In this document: positions 45,698-56,178 of the stretch, piece after piece
Layout: every line of letters begins with the position of its first letter
Position numbering within the stretch: the first letter of the stretch is position 1
NCBI GenBank assembly: GCA_905178155.1
Contig: CAJINV010000001.1
Coordinates: 6,605,860 to 6,669,859 of the forward strand
From: Amoebophrya sp. A120
Lineage: Eukaryota > Sar > Dinophyceae > Syndiniales > Amoebophryaceae
Direction: 5' to 3'
DNA: 64,000 nt
Made by a program: the position numbers and the translations under genes
Notes under the pieces: generated by a model
What the model saw: the letters and a program-made list of their open reading frames with translations, nothing else
Database searches by the model: none
What the model was told of the DNA's origin: nothing

Positions 45698-48056
45698 TCA
45701 TTCGTGTTTGACTCCGTGGTACGTTTTTATCTTTTGGATGAGATCGGTCTTCTTCCCGTCCACCCGAAGGCCTACTGACTTGAGAAATTGCTTCAGGAAC
45801 GTGACTTTCATAAACTCTAGCTGGTTTTGCTGCACGGCCCGGGCCATTTGCTCCGCAGTAATCACCGGCTCCGCTGGAGACGCTGCGGCCGTCCCCGAGT
45901 CGAGCTTTTGGCGCTTGCTGCCCGCACCGCTGCTCGCTTTCGCTGCCTTCGAAGCAGCAACAGGCGCGGGCTGGTCGCAAATGGCCAGCAGTTCCGCGGC
46001 GGGTTTGCTTTTCTCCAGCGTGTCGAGTAGCATCAGCATTCCCGCGTCCGCAAAACAGTCGGGATCGGGTCGCAGCTCGTCGACCACTGGCTCGACCTCT
46101 GCCTCGCCGAGCGCGAGTGCCTGCAACGCCGCGTAGTGCTTCTGGATGGATACATTTGCCACGTCCGCCGTGTGGAAGGAGTCCAGGCAAATGCGGTTCA
46201 GCAAATGCCGCATCGCCATGCACGTGTTGGGAGCGTCTAATTCCGGTTCGCGCTTCGTATCTAACACCGGCACTGCCGTCTCCTTACGGTAGTCCTCCTT
46301 GTGCGGGAGTGGAATCAGGTTGAAAACGTCCTGATCCTCCGAAGCTATCAATGCAGACAACCGCGGCTCGGCGTTCGCCCGGGCCCGAAACCAGACCAGC
46401 ATCATCACGTTGCGCTTGCGCAGCGACGTGAGCAACGACTTGAAGAGTGCGGTGCTTCCAATAATCCGCTTCTCGTTGGGATAAACGAGGTAGGAGTGGG
46501 TGTAGTGGTGGTACGGCTTCAACTCTTTCCTGTCCAAAAACCCGATCAGCTCCATACAGGGTTCCTCGCCGAAATTCCGCAGCTTCTTGATCTCCTCGTC
46601 GGTGAAGGGAATTTTCTCACCCGCGAACTCCACATACGAAGCGAGCTCCGCGTCCCGCACGTGGTGGGTTACGGGTTGGTGATCCCCTGTTAGGTTCAAT
46701 TTTCCTCCTGGTGACTGCTGGTGGACGAGGCTGCTAGCATTCGGGTCTACTTTCGAAGAGGAGCTCGAGCTGCCGCCCGTCCCGACGATCGGGAAGTTGG
46801 TTTGCCCGGCCATGTCTTTGGTAACGGAGCCGACCGTGAAGGGCGCGCTCATCCCGTCGTCGTTCATGTCGGTCTTCAAGTAGTCAATGCGCTCCACGAG
46901 CTTCTGCTCGGCGATGACGCGGCCGTTGTCCACCGCGTGAAGCCAAACGGGAGGAGGGAGCTTCGCTTCCAGGATGTTAATGTACACAGAAACGCCCAGC
47001 GCCACGTCCGGATCCCGTTTCAGGTACAAGATCGTCCGTGTCAACGCCCGCTTCTTGAACAACCGCTTGCGGATGCGCGACTCGAGGCTCCGGAAGTTGC
47101 GCTGACCTGTTGTGTGTAGGTTTGGGACAAGCATGATGCTGTAGGTGTACGTCATGAAGAAAAGTTCTGGAAACACAGTAACAGTTTTAACAGTCGCGCT
47201 TTCGGATATTGAAGCATGTTGAAATTCACCTACTTATACCATCCTCACTCTCCGCAGTCACAATGTCCATGTTGCTACTTTTCGCCGCGTTTGGGCTGGT
47301 ATCTATCCGCGCCAGCGCGAGTTCGTCTGCCTCATCGATGTTTTCCGGCGATATCACCTTGTTCCAGAACAAGTCCAGCGAAAAAGGCCTATTGGCGCGC
47401 ACCACCGGGTAAAACTCGATTTCGAGCCCCAGGTCCTGGCAGTCGCTGACCCGCGTCAATGTGATGTCCAGTGTGGTCTGCAGGTCGCGGAGCCGAGCGG
47501 CGTCCGTCTCGCCCCGCTGACCCAGCGGATCGTCGTTGCCACTGAAGACCATCACACGACGCTTGAACGTCAGCGTTTCCCCGATTTGCAACTTGAACAT
47601 CTGTGATGCGTTCCAGAACACCTCGGCCATGACCGCGCCGGACGTGCGCCCACCCCGCTCCAATCGCCCATACCGCGTGTACTTGTCGTCGCGGATCTGC
47701 TTCACCAGCTCCGTGCCCGGCTCCTCGAAGTCGTGCAGTGTGAGGATTCCCGGGAAATTGCTGTAGTTCTTCGCGTTCTTCGTGTTGTATTTCACAATCG
47801 CGATGCGGTCATCCTTACTGGCGATAATTTTGTGGCGGACGAAACTTTCGAGGGAGCAAAACACCTCTTCGTGAAGCATATTGTCAAACTCCAGGTCCGC
47901 GTCGACCAGGAGCAGCGTGGCCTCCTTCGAAGGCTCATACCGATCTTCAAGGATGGCTTGCTCCTCGTCGACCGTAGTGTTGGGCTTGTCATCGTCGAAA
48001 AGGCCGTCGGCGTCGAAGATATCCTGGTCGTCATCTATCTCGTTGAAGAAATCCAT
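45698..48056 (-). CDS. XRCC6: Ku70 DNA end-binding protein
   Basis: Exons are 48056-47240 and 47166-45698, joined by a 73-bp GT-AG intron (GATG|GTATAAG ... TTCCAG|AAC), giving 761 residues. Ku70 pairs with Ku80 to encircle DNA ends in non-homologous end joining and at telomeres. The N-terminus is very acidic (FFNEIDDDQDIFDADGLFDD), followed by the vWA-like domain (EATLLLVDADLEFDN, DDRIAIVKYNT, RRVMVFSGNDDPLG). The central Ku beta-barrel region begins near DPDVALGVSVYINILEAKLP and includes TDEEIKKLRNFGEEPCMELIGFLDR and HYTHSYLVYPNEKRIIGSTALF. A linker follows. The C-terminus is a SAP motif (LKQFLKSVGLRVDGKKTDLI), diagnostic of Ku70 rather than Ku80. No partner gene is in the window. Confidence 0.95.
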
Positions 48057-49020
48057 TTTGCCTTTGCTTGGGAATTTACTACAATCTAATCAAGTTATCC
48101 TTATCGATGATCATGAAGATTGATACACAAGATGGTACTTCAAGAAATAAGAAGCGGAGCTGGTTTGCTTTCAGTGTCGGAAGAAGATTTTGTAACCGCC
48201 ATATCCCGCCGACTGTCTGACTCTCGAAAGCGAATAAAGAAAAGAGAAAATGCTTCAAAAAGGCAAACACTTGCGGTGTGTGATCCAACAACGACCAACG
48301 CCCTGAAGATGGAAAAAATAGCCTTTTTAATGTCATCAGATTCAGACCACAAACATCTCCATCATGATGATAGACACATGGTACTACTTTTTTCCACCTT
48401 TTCTTGACCATCTCCGTCTTCAATGAAGGTGATATATGCAGCTGCAGCCTTCGCTGGAAAAGTAAACCGAAAAAGGCAGGATCTCCTACATCATCTTCAT
48501 CATGATCTTGCTCGGATGAAGCTCCGGCATCGTGAGTGACCACTACGAACAGACTGCGGAAGCGCACAACAAGTGAATTTATCTCCCGTCAAACTCCCAC
48601 GTAAGTTCACTACGCATACAGCTGCAAAGCCAATCGGTTTTTGATTCATCTCATCAAAGTTGTACAAAGAACGGAATATTGATTCGATTTGGGTTTTGCA
48701 ACTAAAACTGTGCGAAAGAGTCTTTGATACATTAGGACTAGGGTTCTGCTACTGGTAGGTTCTGCGTCTGCATGTGAAGTTGAGGATGACGTAGTTGAGC
48801 TTGAGTGTTGGAAAATAGAAGCTCGATGAAATTATTCGAAATGGAGATCGCAGAAAAAAGCGCCATCGCCTCTAGCTCTACCACTGCGTGTGGTGGCTTA
48901 CTTCTTGATTTATGTCTATCATCCTTCTGTTTTTTGCTGTGCCTGTGCCTGTGGTAGGAAGGGGTAGCATGAGCATAAAATTGAAATTATTGACCATGAT
49001 CACAACCTGGATACATCTTC
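48057..49020. other. Region between dynamin-family gene and Ku70, with possible extra dynamin 3' exon
   Basis: The TAA ending the dynamin frame overlaps a perfect donor (AGAAG|GTAAGAAG). About 75 nt on, acceptor CCACAG precedes a frame reading HRHSKKQKDDRHKSRSKPPHA and continuing open for roughly 60 codons to about 48735. It continues the basic end of the main frame, so the gene may extend into this region. The remaining ~650 bp shows nothing recognised. Confidence 0.4.
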
Positions 49021-51596
49021 TTACCTTCTGCACTGTCGCTTTGGATCAACGTCTTGGTCTTCACACTCAACTTGCTCCTGTTCGTCCACGACATAATGAT
49101 CGCCCCCAACCATCTCAACCTCCATTGGCTGCTCATGCTCATGCTCATGCGCATCCGCATCATGCTGTTCTTCTTCCTCCTCTTCGTTCCCGTTGGCGAG
49201 AGCGCCATGCAGTTGCCCGTTTCCCGCTTCCGCATTCTCGTGCGGTTGGCTTTCAGACGATTCTGCCTCCCCGTCGTAGAACACTGATTCGATCTGCAGC
49301 TGACAGTTGGTTAGTCTCTCTTCCTGTTGCTTCAATTCTTCCCGCTTCTTCACGATCTTCGGATCTTCTTTTGCAGCTGATTTGATGATGGGGTTGTTGT
49401 GCAGGGTGTTTTGAATCCAAGATGTTCGAGAATGGAGGACGCCGTTTCTCGTGTGCTTCAAAATGCTGTCGACAAAAGTTTTCGCCTCGCAGTTGAAATT
49501 GGCCTTCACGGCTTTGTGGATCTTCTGCTTGCAGTTCTCGTCCATTTCGGCGCTGCTTTGCTTGAAGGCGTACTCTTTCTTCGCAGCGCCGATAGTCTGC
49601 ATCACATCATCCACGTTCTTCAAATCGTTCCATTTTCCCGTGAGGCTCTGGCTGATCATTTTCTCCAGTGCTTCTGGAATTGCTTCCATCGCTCCAAAAG
49701 ACGCGTCGAAATAACTGTTCGCCGTACCGAACTCCGCCTCCAGGTCAAGTGCGTCGGTGCAGCTCTTGTTAAAGCGGACAGAGGTCACATCGACATTTTT
49801 GCCGGCCTCGGTAATTACTGCGCTGATCAAGCGGCCCGGTAGGGGAGTTACCGTTGGACAGGTCAGCAGTTTCTTCGTAGAAGTTGTTGCGATTTGCTTC
49901 ACATCTTTCATGTACTCCTGGAGGATGGGTCGCCATTCATCCCGGATGCGCCGAAGGCAGTCTTCAAAAACTTCTCGACCTTGGAAGACGGGACACTCGA
50001 AAGCGTTCGTGCCGAAACTCTCCGTCGTCCATTCGAACGTCAAAAGCTCCTCCTTCGCGTGCGCGCCCTCTTTGAATTTCGCAAATGCTGCTGTACTCAA
50101 CTTTTGCTGGACGTTTGTCGAACCGCTCAGCAGTATCGTCTTGACTGCCATGATCAGCTCTTGGTCGCTTTGCGGTTCTCGCCCGATTTTTTCCAGTGCT
50201 CTTTTGCACTCAGCTAACCGCAGACGAATGCTCGTCGCCAGTGCGGGGATGTGTGTCGCGATGAGGTTTGCGAACAACGGCTGGACACGTTCGCGGAAAC
50301 GGATGACCCCAACGCGCTCCTTGGGCAGATTCAACCCAACAAGCATCTCCTCCTCGCGGGTTTCCTCCATCGGCCCTTCCCCACCTTTCACGAAATTGAT
50401 CACGGCGTGCCGCCCCAGGTCGTTCCCGTTGTCCCAATCTTCACAAATCTGTATTGTTGCATCTATTTGTTTCCCCGACCATGCTGGTCCTGCATCGAAG
50501 GGAGAAAAAAAAAGCAGAGCATCAGCATAGTTAAAGATTTAGATTTTTACAATGAATCAGCAGCAACATGAACATGATCTGTTGCTGTTCTATACCCAAT
50601 CCCGGGCACGTCTCTCCGCGTCGATGGAATCGAACAAATCAAACTTGCTCAGTACATGGAGCGTTCGCGCTCCATGCTTATCGAACTCGCGAGCGACTTG
50701 GAGCGCTTCGATGTTATCCTCGGTCTCCTTGGCTTCGGAAACGATGCAGATTAGCGTCTCCTTCTTCTGCACATGCTTCTTCACCAAGGCTTCGACTTGG
50801 CTCTTCAGCCCTTCACTCTTTCCCTCGTTTTGCACGAACCCGGGTAAATCCACCAGAGTCAGGTCGCAGACTCCTGGTCCTTCTACCAGAACTTTTATCT
50901 CACCGCTGACGATCTGCTTCACGGAGGAAACGTCGTCAGGTGCTAAATGCGGAAACTCGTCCATCAGCAGCTCGTTCTGCCTTTCGGAGATTTTTTCTGC
51001 AATCTCGTCCGCACCACATTCTACGTATTTCTTGTTTCGGTCACTGATGTAGAATTTCAGCGCATTTGCTTGCTTCGAGGAACCTGATGAACACGCTGTC
51101 GCCGGCTCTGCTTCCGTACAAGAACTTGCGTCGTCCCGTCGTGTACAGTTCACGACAATGGCAGCCTTCGTGCACATTTCCGCGTCCTGCGGAAATGGCA
51201 CCCCTGGAATGAGGTTTTGTTTCCCCTTTGCTCCAAATCCAACATGCCAAACATACTACTGCAAGAATAAAGCTTCGGGCTGTCATGACTTCGCGCACAA
51301 TCAGGGCGCACTTCGGATTGGTGAATCTGATGGAGAACATCAACAACAACATGGAAAAAACTATAGCAAAATACTGCACGCACAAAATGACGCAGCAACA
51401 ACATAGATAGCGCTATGTCTGTACCGGTCAACCTCGACAGAAAGGACGATTTTCCGGCGCTCGTAGCTCCGATTACGCAAATCTGCGGCAACTGGAGCTC
51501 GTCCTTGGCCAGGGCGTCATCGCGAATTTGGCGAACGACCCGCAGGTGCTCGACATATTGTCCGTTCGCCTCCACAGCACCAGCGAACGTTGTCAT
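49021..51596 (-). CDS. Dynamin-superfamily large GTPase
   Basis: Exons are 51596-51425, 51203-50596 and 50448-49021, joined by GT-AG introns (ACCG|GTACAG ... TTCCAG|GGG; TGG|GTATAG ... ATACAG|ATT), giving 735 residues. The G domain shows G1 GATSAGKSS (about residues 43-51), the G2 Thr in LTGVPFPQDAEMCTKAAIVV (spliced), G3 TLVDLPGF and a G4-like SKFD. The dynamin-type middle or stalk region follows, rich in helices (VGVIRFRERVQPLFANLIATHI). No PH or proline-rich domain is visible. The C-terminus is acidic (NEEEEEEQHDADAHEHEHEQP) and ends in basic residues. Dynamin-family proteins assemble into collars that remodel or cut membranes. The G4 motif SKFD instead of TKxD is mildly unusual. A donor at the stop codon leaves a further 3' exon possible. 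Distinguishing division-type dynamin from Mx-like forms is not possible here. Confidence 0.85.
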
Positions 51597-52687
51597 TGCC
51601 GCGAATTGCCTGCTCGGGATGCTTCTTGAAGTTGTTCCGTCGGGTGCAACAGGTTCAGCTCAGCTTGTTCTTACCTTCGTCCCTTGGACAATTTACAGGG
51701 ATACTGCACTCGTTGTACTGCACACGTCGCAATCGCAATCCTATCCGCTAGGAATGGCTTCTGGTTGTAATTATGTCTGTAACTGTCACTGCATAAGTCA
51801 ATCACACAACATGAAAAAATCTTTGAACATTGTACATGGGGTAGTAAGTAATCGATATGTTTCGTATCTCTCTTTTATCTGATCGGTAATCATGGAGCTC
51901 TTCTTGCATCTACCTGACTTTTGGTGAAGACGCAGATAGGAGCGCGATTGGATCCTAGTGGGAAGAAAATAGCAGAAAACTCTTCGAGTTTAGAAACAAG
52001 AGAATGATTTGTGTCGCAGCAAAACGAATTACCCCACGATGTAACCGCCGTCGGTCACCCCAGGCCATCAGTAGGAAAAAAACCTGACGATAGCTGGTCA
52101 ACAGCTCGCGAGGAAAAAAATGAAACCCAGCTCTCAAAAAAAAGCGACTAGTAAGGATCGCACTCGTCAGAACCACACCGACTGTATTTTGTACATCGGC
52201 ATGGATATCCCGGACCCTCATCGATTTCATCCTCTAGCACAACGATGACGGTATTCTACGCAGCATGAACTTAAAGCACGACTTCGGGACGAATACGAAA
52301 CTAAAAGCGATGTCGTCTTGCTTTTACTGCCGATCCTCCAGAACTCGGTCTTTTAGTTATAACCTGAAGAACACTTTTTCGCCCTCACATAAGATAGAAC
52401 TCGAACCGCACAGGATTTGCGTTGGTTGATGATCGTTGTGCGTGTAACACGTGTCGTCTTAAATATGAAGCCAAAAATATCCTACTTTCAGCAATGAATA
52501 TGGTGTCGCTTGTATGAAAATTGTCTATAGACATGACAAATGGCGAACATTGCGATCCAACTTGGTTGCTTTGCCAGGCGCGAACAAGCAGAAACCGCAT
52601 GTGAGAAGTCTAAATTCCTCTTCTTGATTCGCCGTGTTGAGACCTAATTCGATTTCGAATGAAAATCACATCGCTATCGGTTCCTTC
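51597..52687. other. Intergenic region, N-myristoyltransferase to dynamin-family gene
   Basis: 1.09 kb, AT-rich, no supported gene. Nothing resembling an introner, tRNA or repeat array. Confidence 0.5.
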
Positions 52688-55031
52688 CTACAGCAAGACC
52701 AGGCCGACTTCTTCGGATTTCAATTTCGGCATGCGGTAGTTGAACAGGTAATACTGCAGGTAGCCGTCGCCGCGACCGAATTTCAGTTCGGTTAAAAACT
52801 CGCTGTTGTCCATGACGTCGAGGGCGTTAAAGACGTCGAAGTCGTTCAGTCGCGCCTGGATCAGGGCCTCTGTCATTAACTGCGGCCACGTACACGTTGT
52901 TGCAACATTCAGGTAGGAATACGCCGCGTTTAGGGTTTTGTGCCTGTGGGAAGGGTTTCAGTTTGACAAAGTACTTATTTGCTTGGTTCGCGCGGCCGTA
53001 TCTCAATCTGATAATGACAACGAAACGGTTTAGTTTCTGATTGGATGATTCTGTTCAGCATTGCAACACATCAAAAGAAAAATTTACTTTTCGTGTCCCA
53101 ACACCGATGATGGCAGGTTGTAGAAGGAGAAGACGTCGGTAACTTTTCCCTGCTTTTGCTCGCGCACATACGCGTAAATCACCTTGTCCCTGGGCAAGAT
53201 CCAGTGTCCGACCTCGGACTTGTCGAGGCAGGGGTAGAGCTTGAACTTTGCGAGGTATTCCGCCAGCAATTTCTGCACCTGCGGAATGTCGCGCTCCTCC
53301 ATTTTTCGGAAGCCGTCCAGTTGATGCTGACCCGGGAGCGCCATCAACTTGATGTAGCGAGACATGGTCATGCGCTGCGGCAAGTGCGAAAACTGGCACT
53401 CGATCAGCTTCTTCGGGTTCAGGTTACGGTGGTGGTACCTGATATGATTTTGCGGCTCAAGTCTCATGCCTGGTGTCGTGCCGTAGATATGCAACGAGTA
53501 CTTTTGAAACACCAGAGAAAAAATCCAACAAACAATGAACAAAATGAAATAAGCAATTCGTGCTTTCGATATGATCCCAGGATGTCGCTCACCTGCAGGA
53601 CGCGACAGGCTTTGGTAGCACTACTCCGGCGGTATAAGCCGCCTGCCAAACGCCCTCCAAATTCACTCGCCTTGTGACCTCCTTGATCAATACAGGGGCC
53701 ATGCGTTTCGATCGCAGCTTCTTGTGGACACACAAAAAGTTGATTTCCGCGACCTGTTGAGTTCAGTTAGATGGATCTTAAAAATCTTTAGCTTTACATG
53801 ACATTCGCATTTCTGTTTTGGTAAAGCAAGACACGCAACTACATCAAAGAACTTCAACTTGTGGTAAAATTTTAATGCAATTTGCACAATACCTCAACTG
53901 GCTTCCCACAGACCTGCATTTTCGCAGGGATTCCAGAAATGAACGCGACGAACTTCTTCGTGGCCTTCACCCGGCAGGCAATGTGCCAGTGCTTTCGGTA
54001 GTGCGGGGGTGTGGTCGCCCATCTCAGAAACTCACGACTGTAGTCGAAACGGAAAGTGCCTGGTGTTGAGATAGGTTTTGTTCTTCAATCGCCACGCTAC
54101 TTACGCCCTGGTTTTTACAGGCAAGGTCAGGGAGGAAGGTCCCACATAGAGCGTGAGCCACATAAACTTTCATGTTCATCTTCAAAAACTTAAGGTAAAA
54201 ACAACTTCAAAACTTTTTTTACTGTCGTCGTCCTCCACGTAATTCTGGGACAGCAGCGTATACACTTCGTCAGCCTGTTTTGTCATGCCGAATTTGCTTC
54301 CTCCCTACTTCTCAAGTATTTCTTGTTCTATTTTGTTACCAATACCAGGTGCATGGTACATGATATAGAAAAAGACCCGCTGCCGTTGCAAAGTAAAGAT
54401 AAAGACTGAAACTGCGAGAGATGATTCAAATGCAGCATGAGGAACGCAAAGTACGTCAGCTTCGTCCATGATGTCCACCGTGTACCACTCGAAGGATTCG
54501 GGTAGAGGCAGTGGCGTTTTTCGCACGTCGCTCACGTTCTGCTCCTGCAGCGGCCCAGTTTCGCCATCCGCTGCGAGGTCTTCCTCGGCTAGCTTCGGAA
54601 CCTGGAAAAATGATGGAACAGCTTGGCGGGTGGAAAACTATTGTACTAGTAGAGCGACAAGGCAAGAAACCATCCTGGTACCGTGCAAGTAACCGAACCC
54701 GAAGACCTTTGCAAACAAAAACAACATTCTATACTGGTTGCGTATCCCAAAATGCGTGCGGCTTGTCTTTTGGTGCCTCTCGAGACTCCGCGCAGACCCT
54801 CCTTTTTGGCTGTTGCTGCAGGGAAAGCATCTGGAGCATTTTTGCCGCCGCGTCGGGCCCCATTTCCTCCTGCGCTTTCGCCAAGAGGTTCAGCACCTCA
54901 GCGCTGGCCCCTGGTGGAGCCGCAACGGCCGGTGCATTTTCCTTCGAGTCGGTTACGGCGCTCTCGGGCGTGTCTTTCGACGCGGCACCGGCGGTCGCAT
55001 TTTGATCAAGGGTGTCGCTGGCGGGAGGCAT
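52688..55031 (-). CDS. NMT: Glycylpeptide N-tetradecanoyltransferase (N-myristoyltransferase)
   Basis: Multi-exon gene with short GT-AG introns. Exon 1 (55031-54735) starts at ATG and ends HAFWDTQP. Exon 2 (54601-54455) begins VPKLAEEDL. Later exons encode [18 protein letters not shown] (near 54274-54223), [20 protein letters not shown]...[14 protein letters not shown] (near 54065-53900), [20 protein letters not shown]...[13 protein letters not shown] (near 53755-53595), [20 protein letters not shown]...[10 protein letters not shown] (near 53440-53090), and the last to [17 protein letters not shown]...[15 protein letters not shown]...EVGLVLL. The enzyme transfers myristate from myristoyl-CoA to N-terminal glycines; the blocks [23 protein letters not shown] and the C-terminal GLVLL, whose end carboxylate acts as catalytic base in the family, are all present. 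The C-terminus is intact. No introners interrupt this gene. Confidence 0.95.
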
Positions 55032-56178
55032 GGTTTGGTACTTGTTTCGGGCACTGGGGCTAGCTACACACTATCCGAACAGGCAACAAAACTGAAAGTA
55101 TGTTCCAAACTCTCAGCGTTGAAAAGTTCCTTAAGCCGAGGCCGCAAACTCAAAAAGTCAAATGGCTATGTTGATATCAAAGTAAGTAAATGTCGAATTA
55201 TATGTCGCTGAATCTTTGTCGTTGACCTTGTTGCTGTGCAGGAAGATTTGGCCTTTCTTTACAGGGGCAATGCCATGGACTTTTTCCTTGGCCTTCAAGC
55301 AATAGGTCGTTTCGTTGCTGAATCGCGCGATCATCCTGCTGATCACGTGTTGTCAGTGTTGGGCCACGTCGAGTGATCTTGGTGAGCAACACTAGACTGA
55401 TCTTTTTTTCGAACAATGAGAAAAATTGTAGCTGCTTACGAAAGCTCACGAGGACAACGGCCTACATCTTAAATTTGAAAACGGCAGTACAGATTCATTA
55501 AGGACCAGGCAAGTGCAGCAACAAGCCGCTTTGCATCAGTCTCTACCGGTCGATTGATTTCTTTTTGCACAGAGACTCCAGGAACCACAAATTAGTTCAG
55601 CAACGAAAAGGTTGAGGGTAGTCCGGGTAGAGGAGAAACATTTTTGGTGAAAAGTAGTGCTGCTCGTGGTAGGTTGGTGAAAGGTGCGACGTTGCGGCAG
55701 GCAGGTGTAAAAGTAGTTTCTATTTGTAGTTGTAGCCCTGAGCTGCATCAGAACTGTGTAATGTACAAGTCTAAGCTCCTGAAGCATTCCGTTCCGCTTC
55801 GCGCGCGGTTCTTCTTTGTCTTTTAAAAAAACCGACAGGCCATAACACTTTATGGTCCTTTGCAATTGCAGCCAGGTGGATTAGAAGCCAAGCTTAACTA
55901 GCATCACCGTCTGATCTTTGCCCAACACAGGACATGAGTCAGAAGATGAAGGTCAAGGTGGATGATCGAATATTGCAAAATGAGTCAAGTTTGCGTGTGA
56001 GTAGTACTTCACCAAAAGAAATGGGCACTACACTCTGATGATTGTTTTTTAGATATTTGGTTTTGGTCTATCTGTCAGTATGCGAGCAAGTACTTTGATG
56101 CTCAGAACCTACTTACCCCAGGCTCTCTGCTCTTCCTCGTTGCGCTAGCTCCTGCTAGAAGCTGCACCATCGCCTTCG
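55032..56178. other. Intergenic region, PKD2-like gene to N-myristoyltransferase
   Basis: 1.15 kb with no supported gene. Frames seen on either strand lack family features. Confidence 0.5.
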
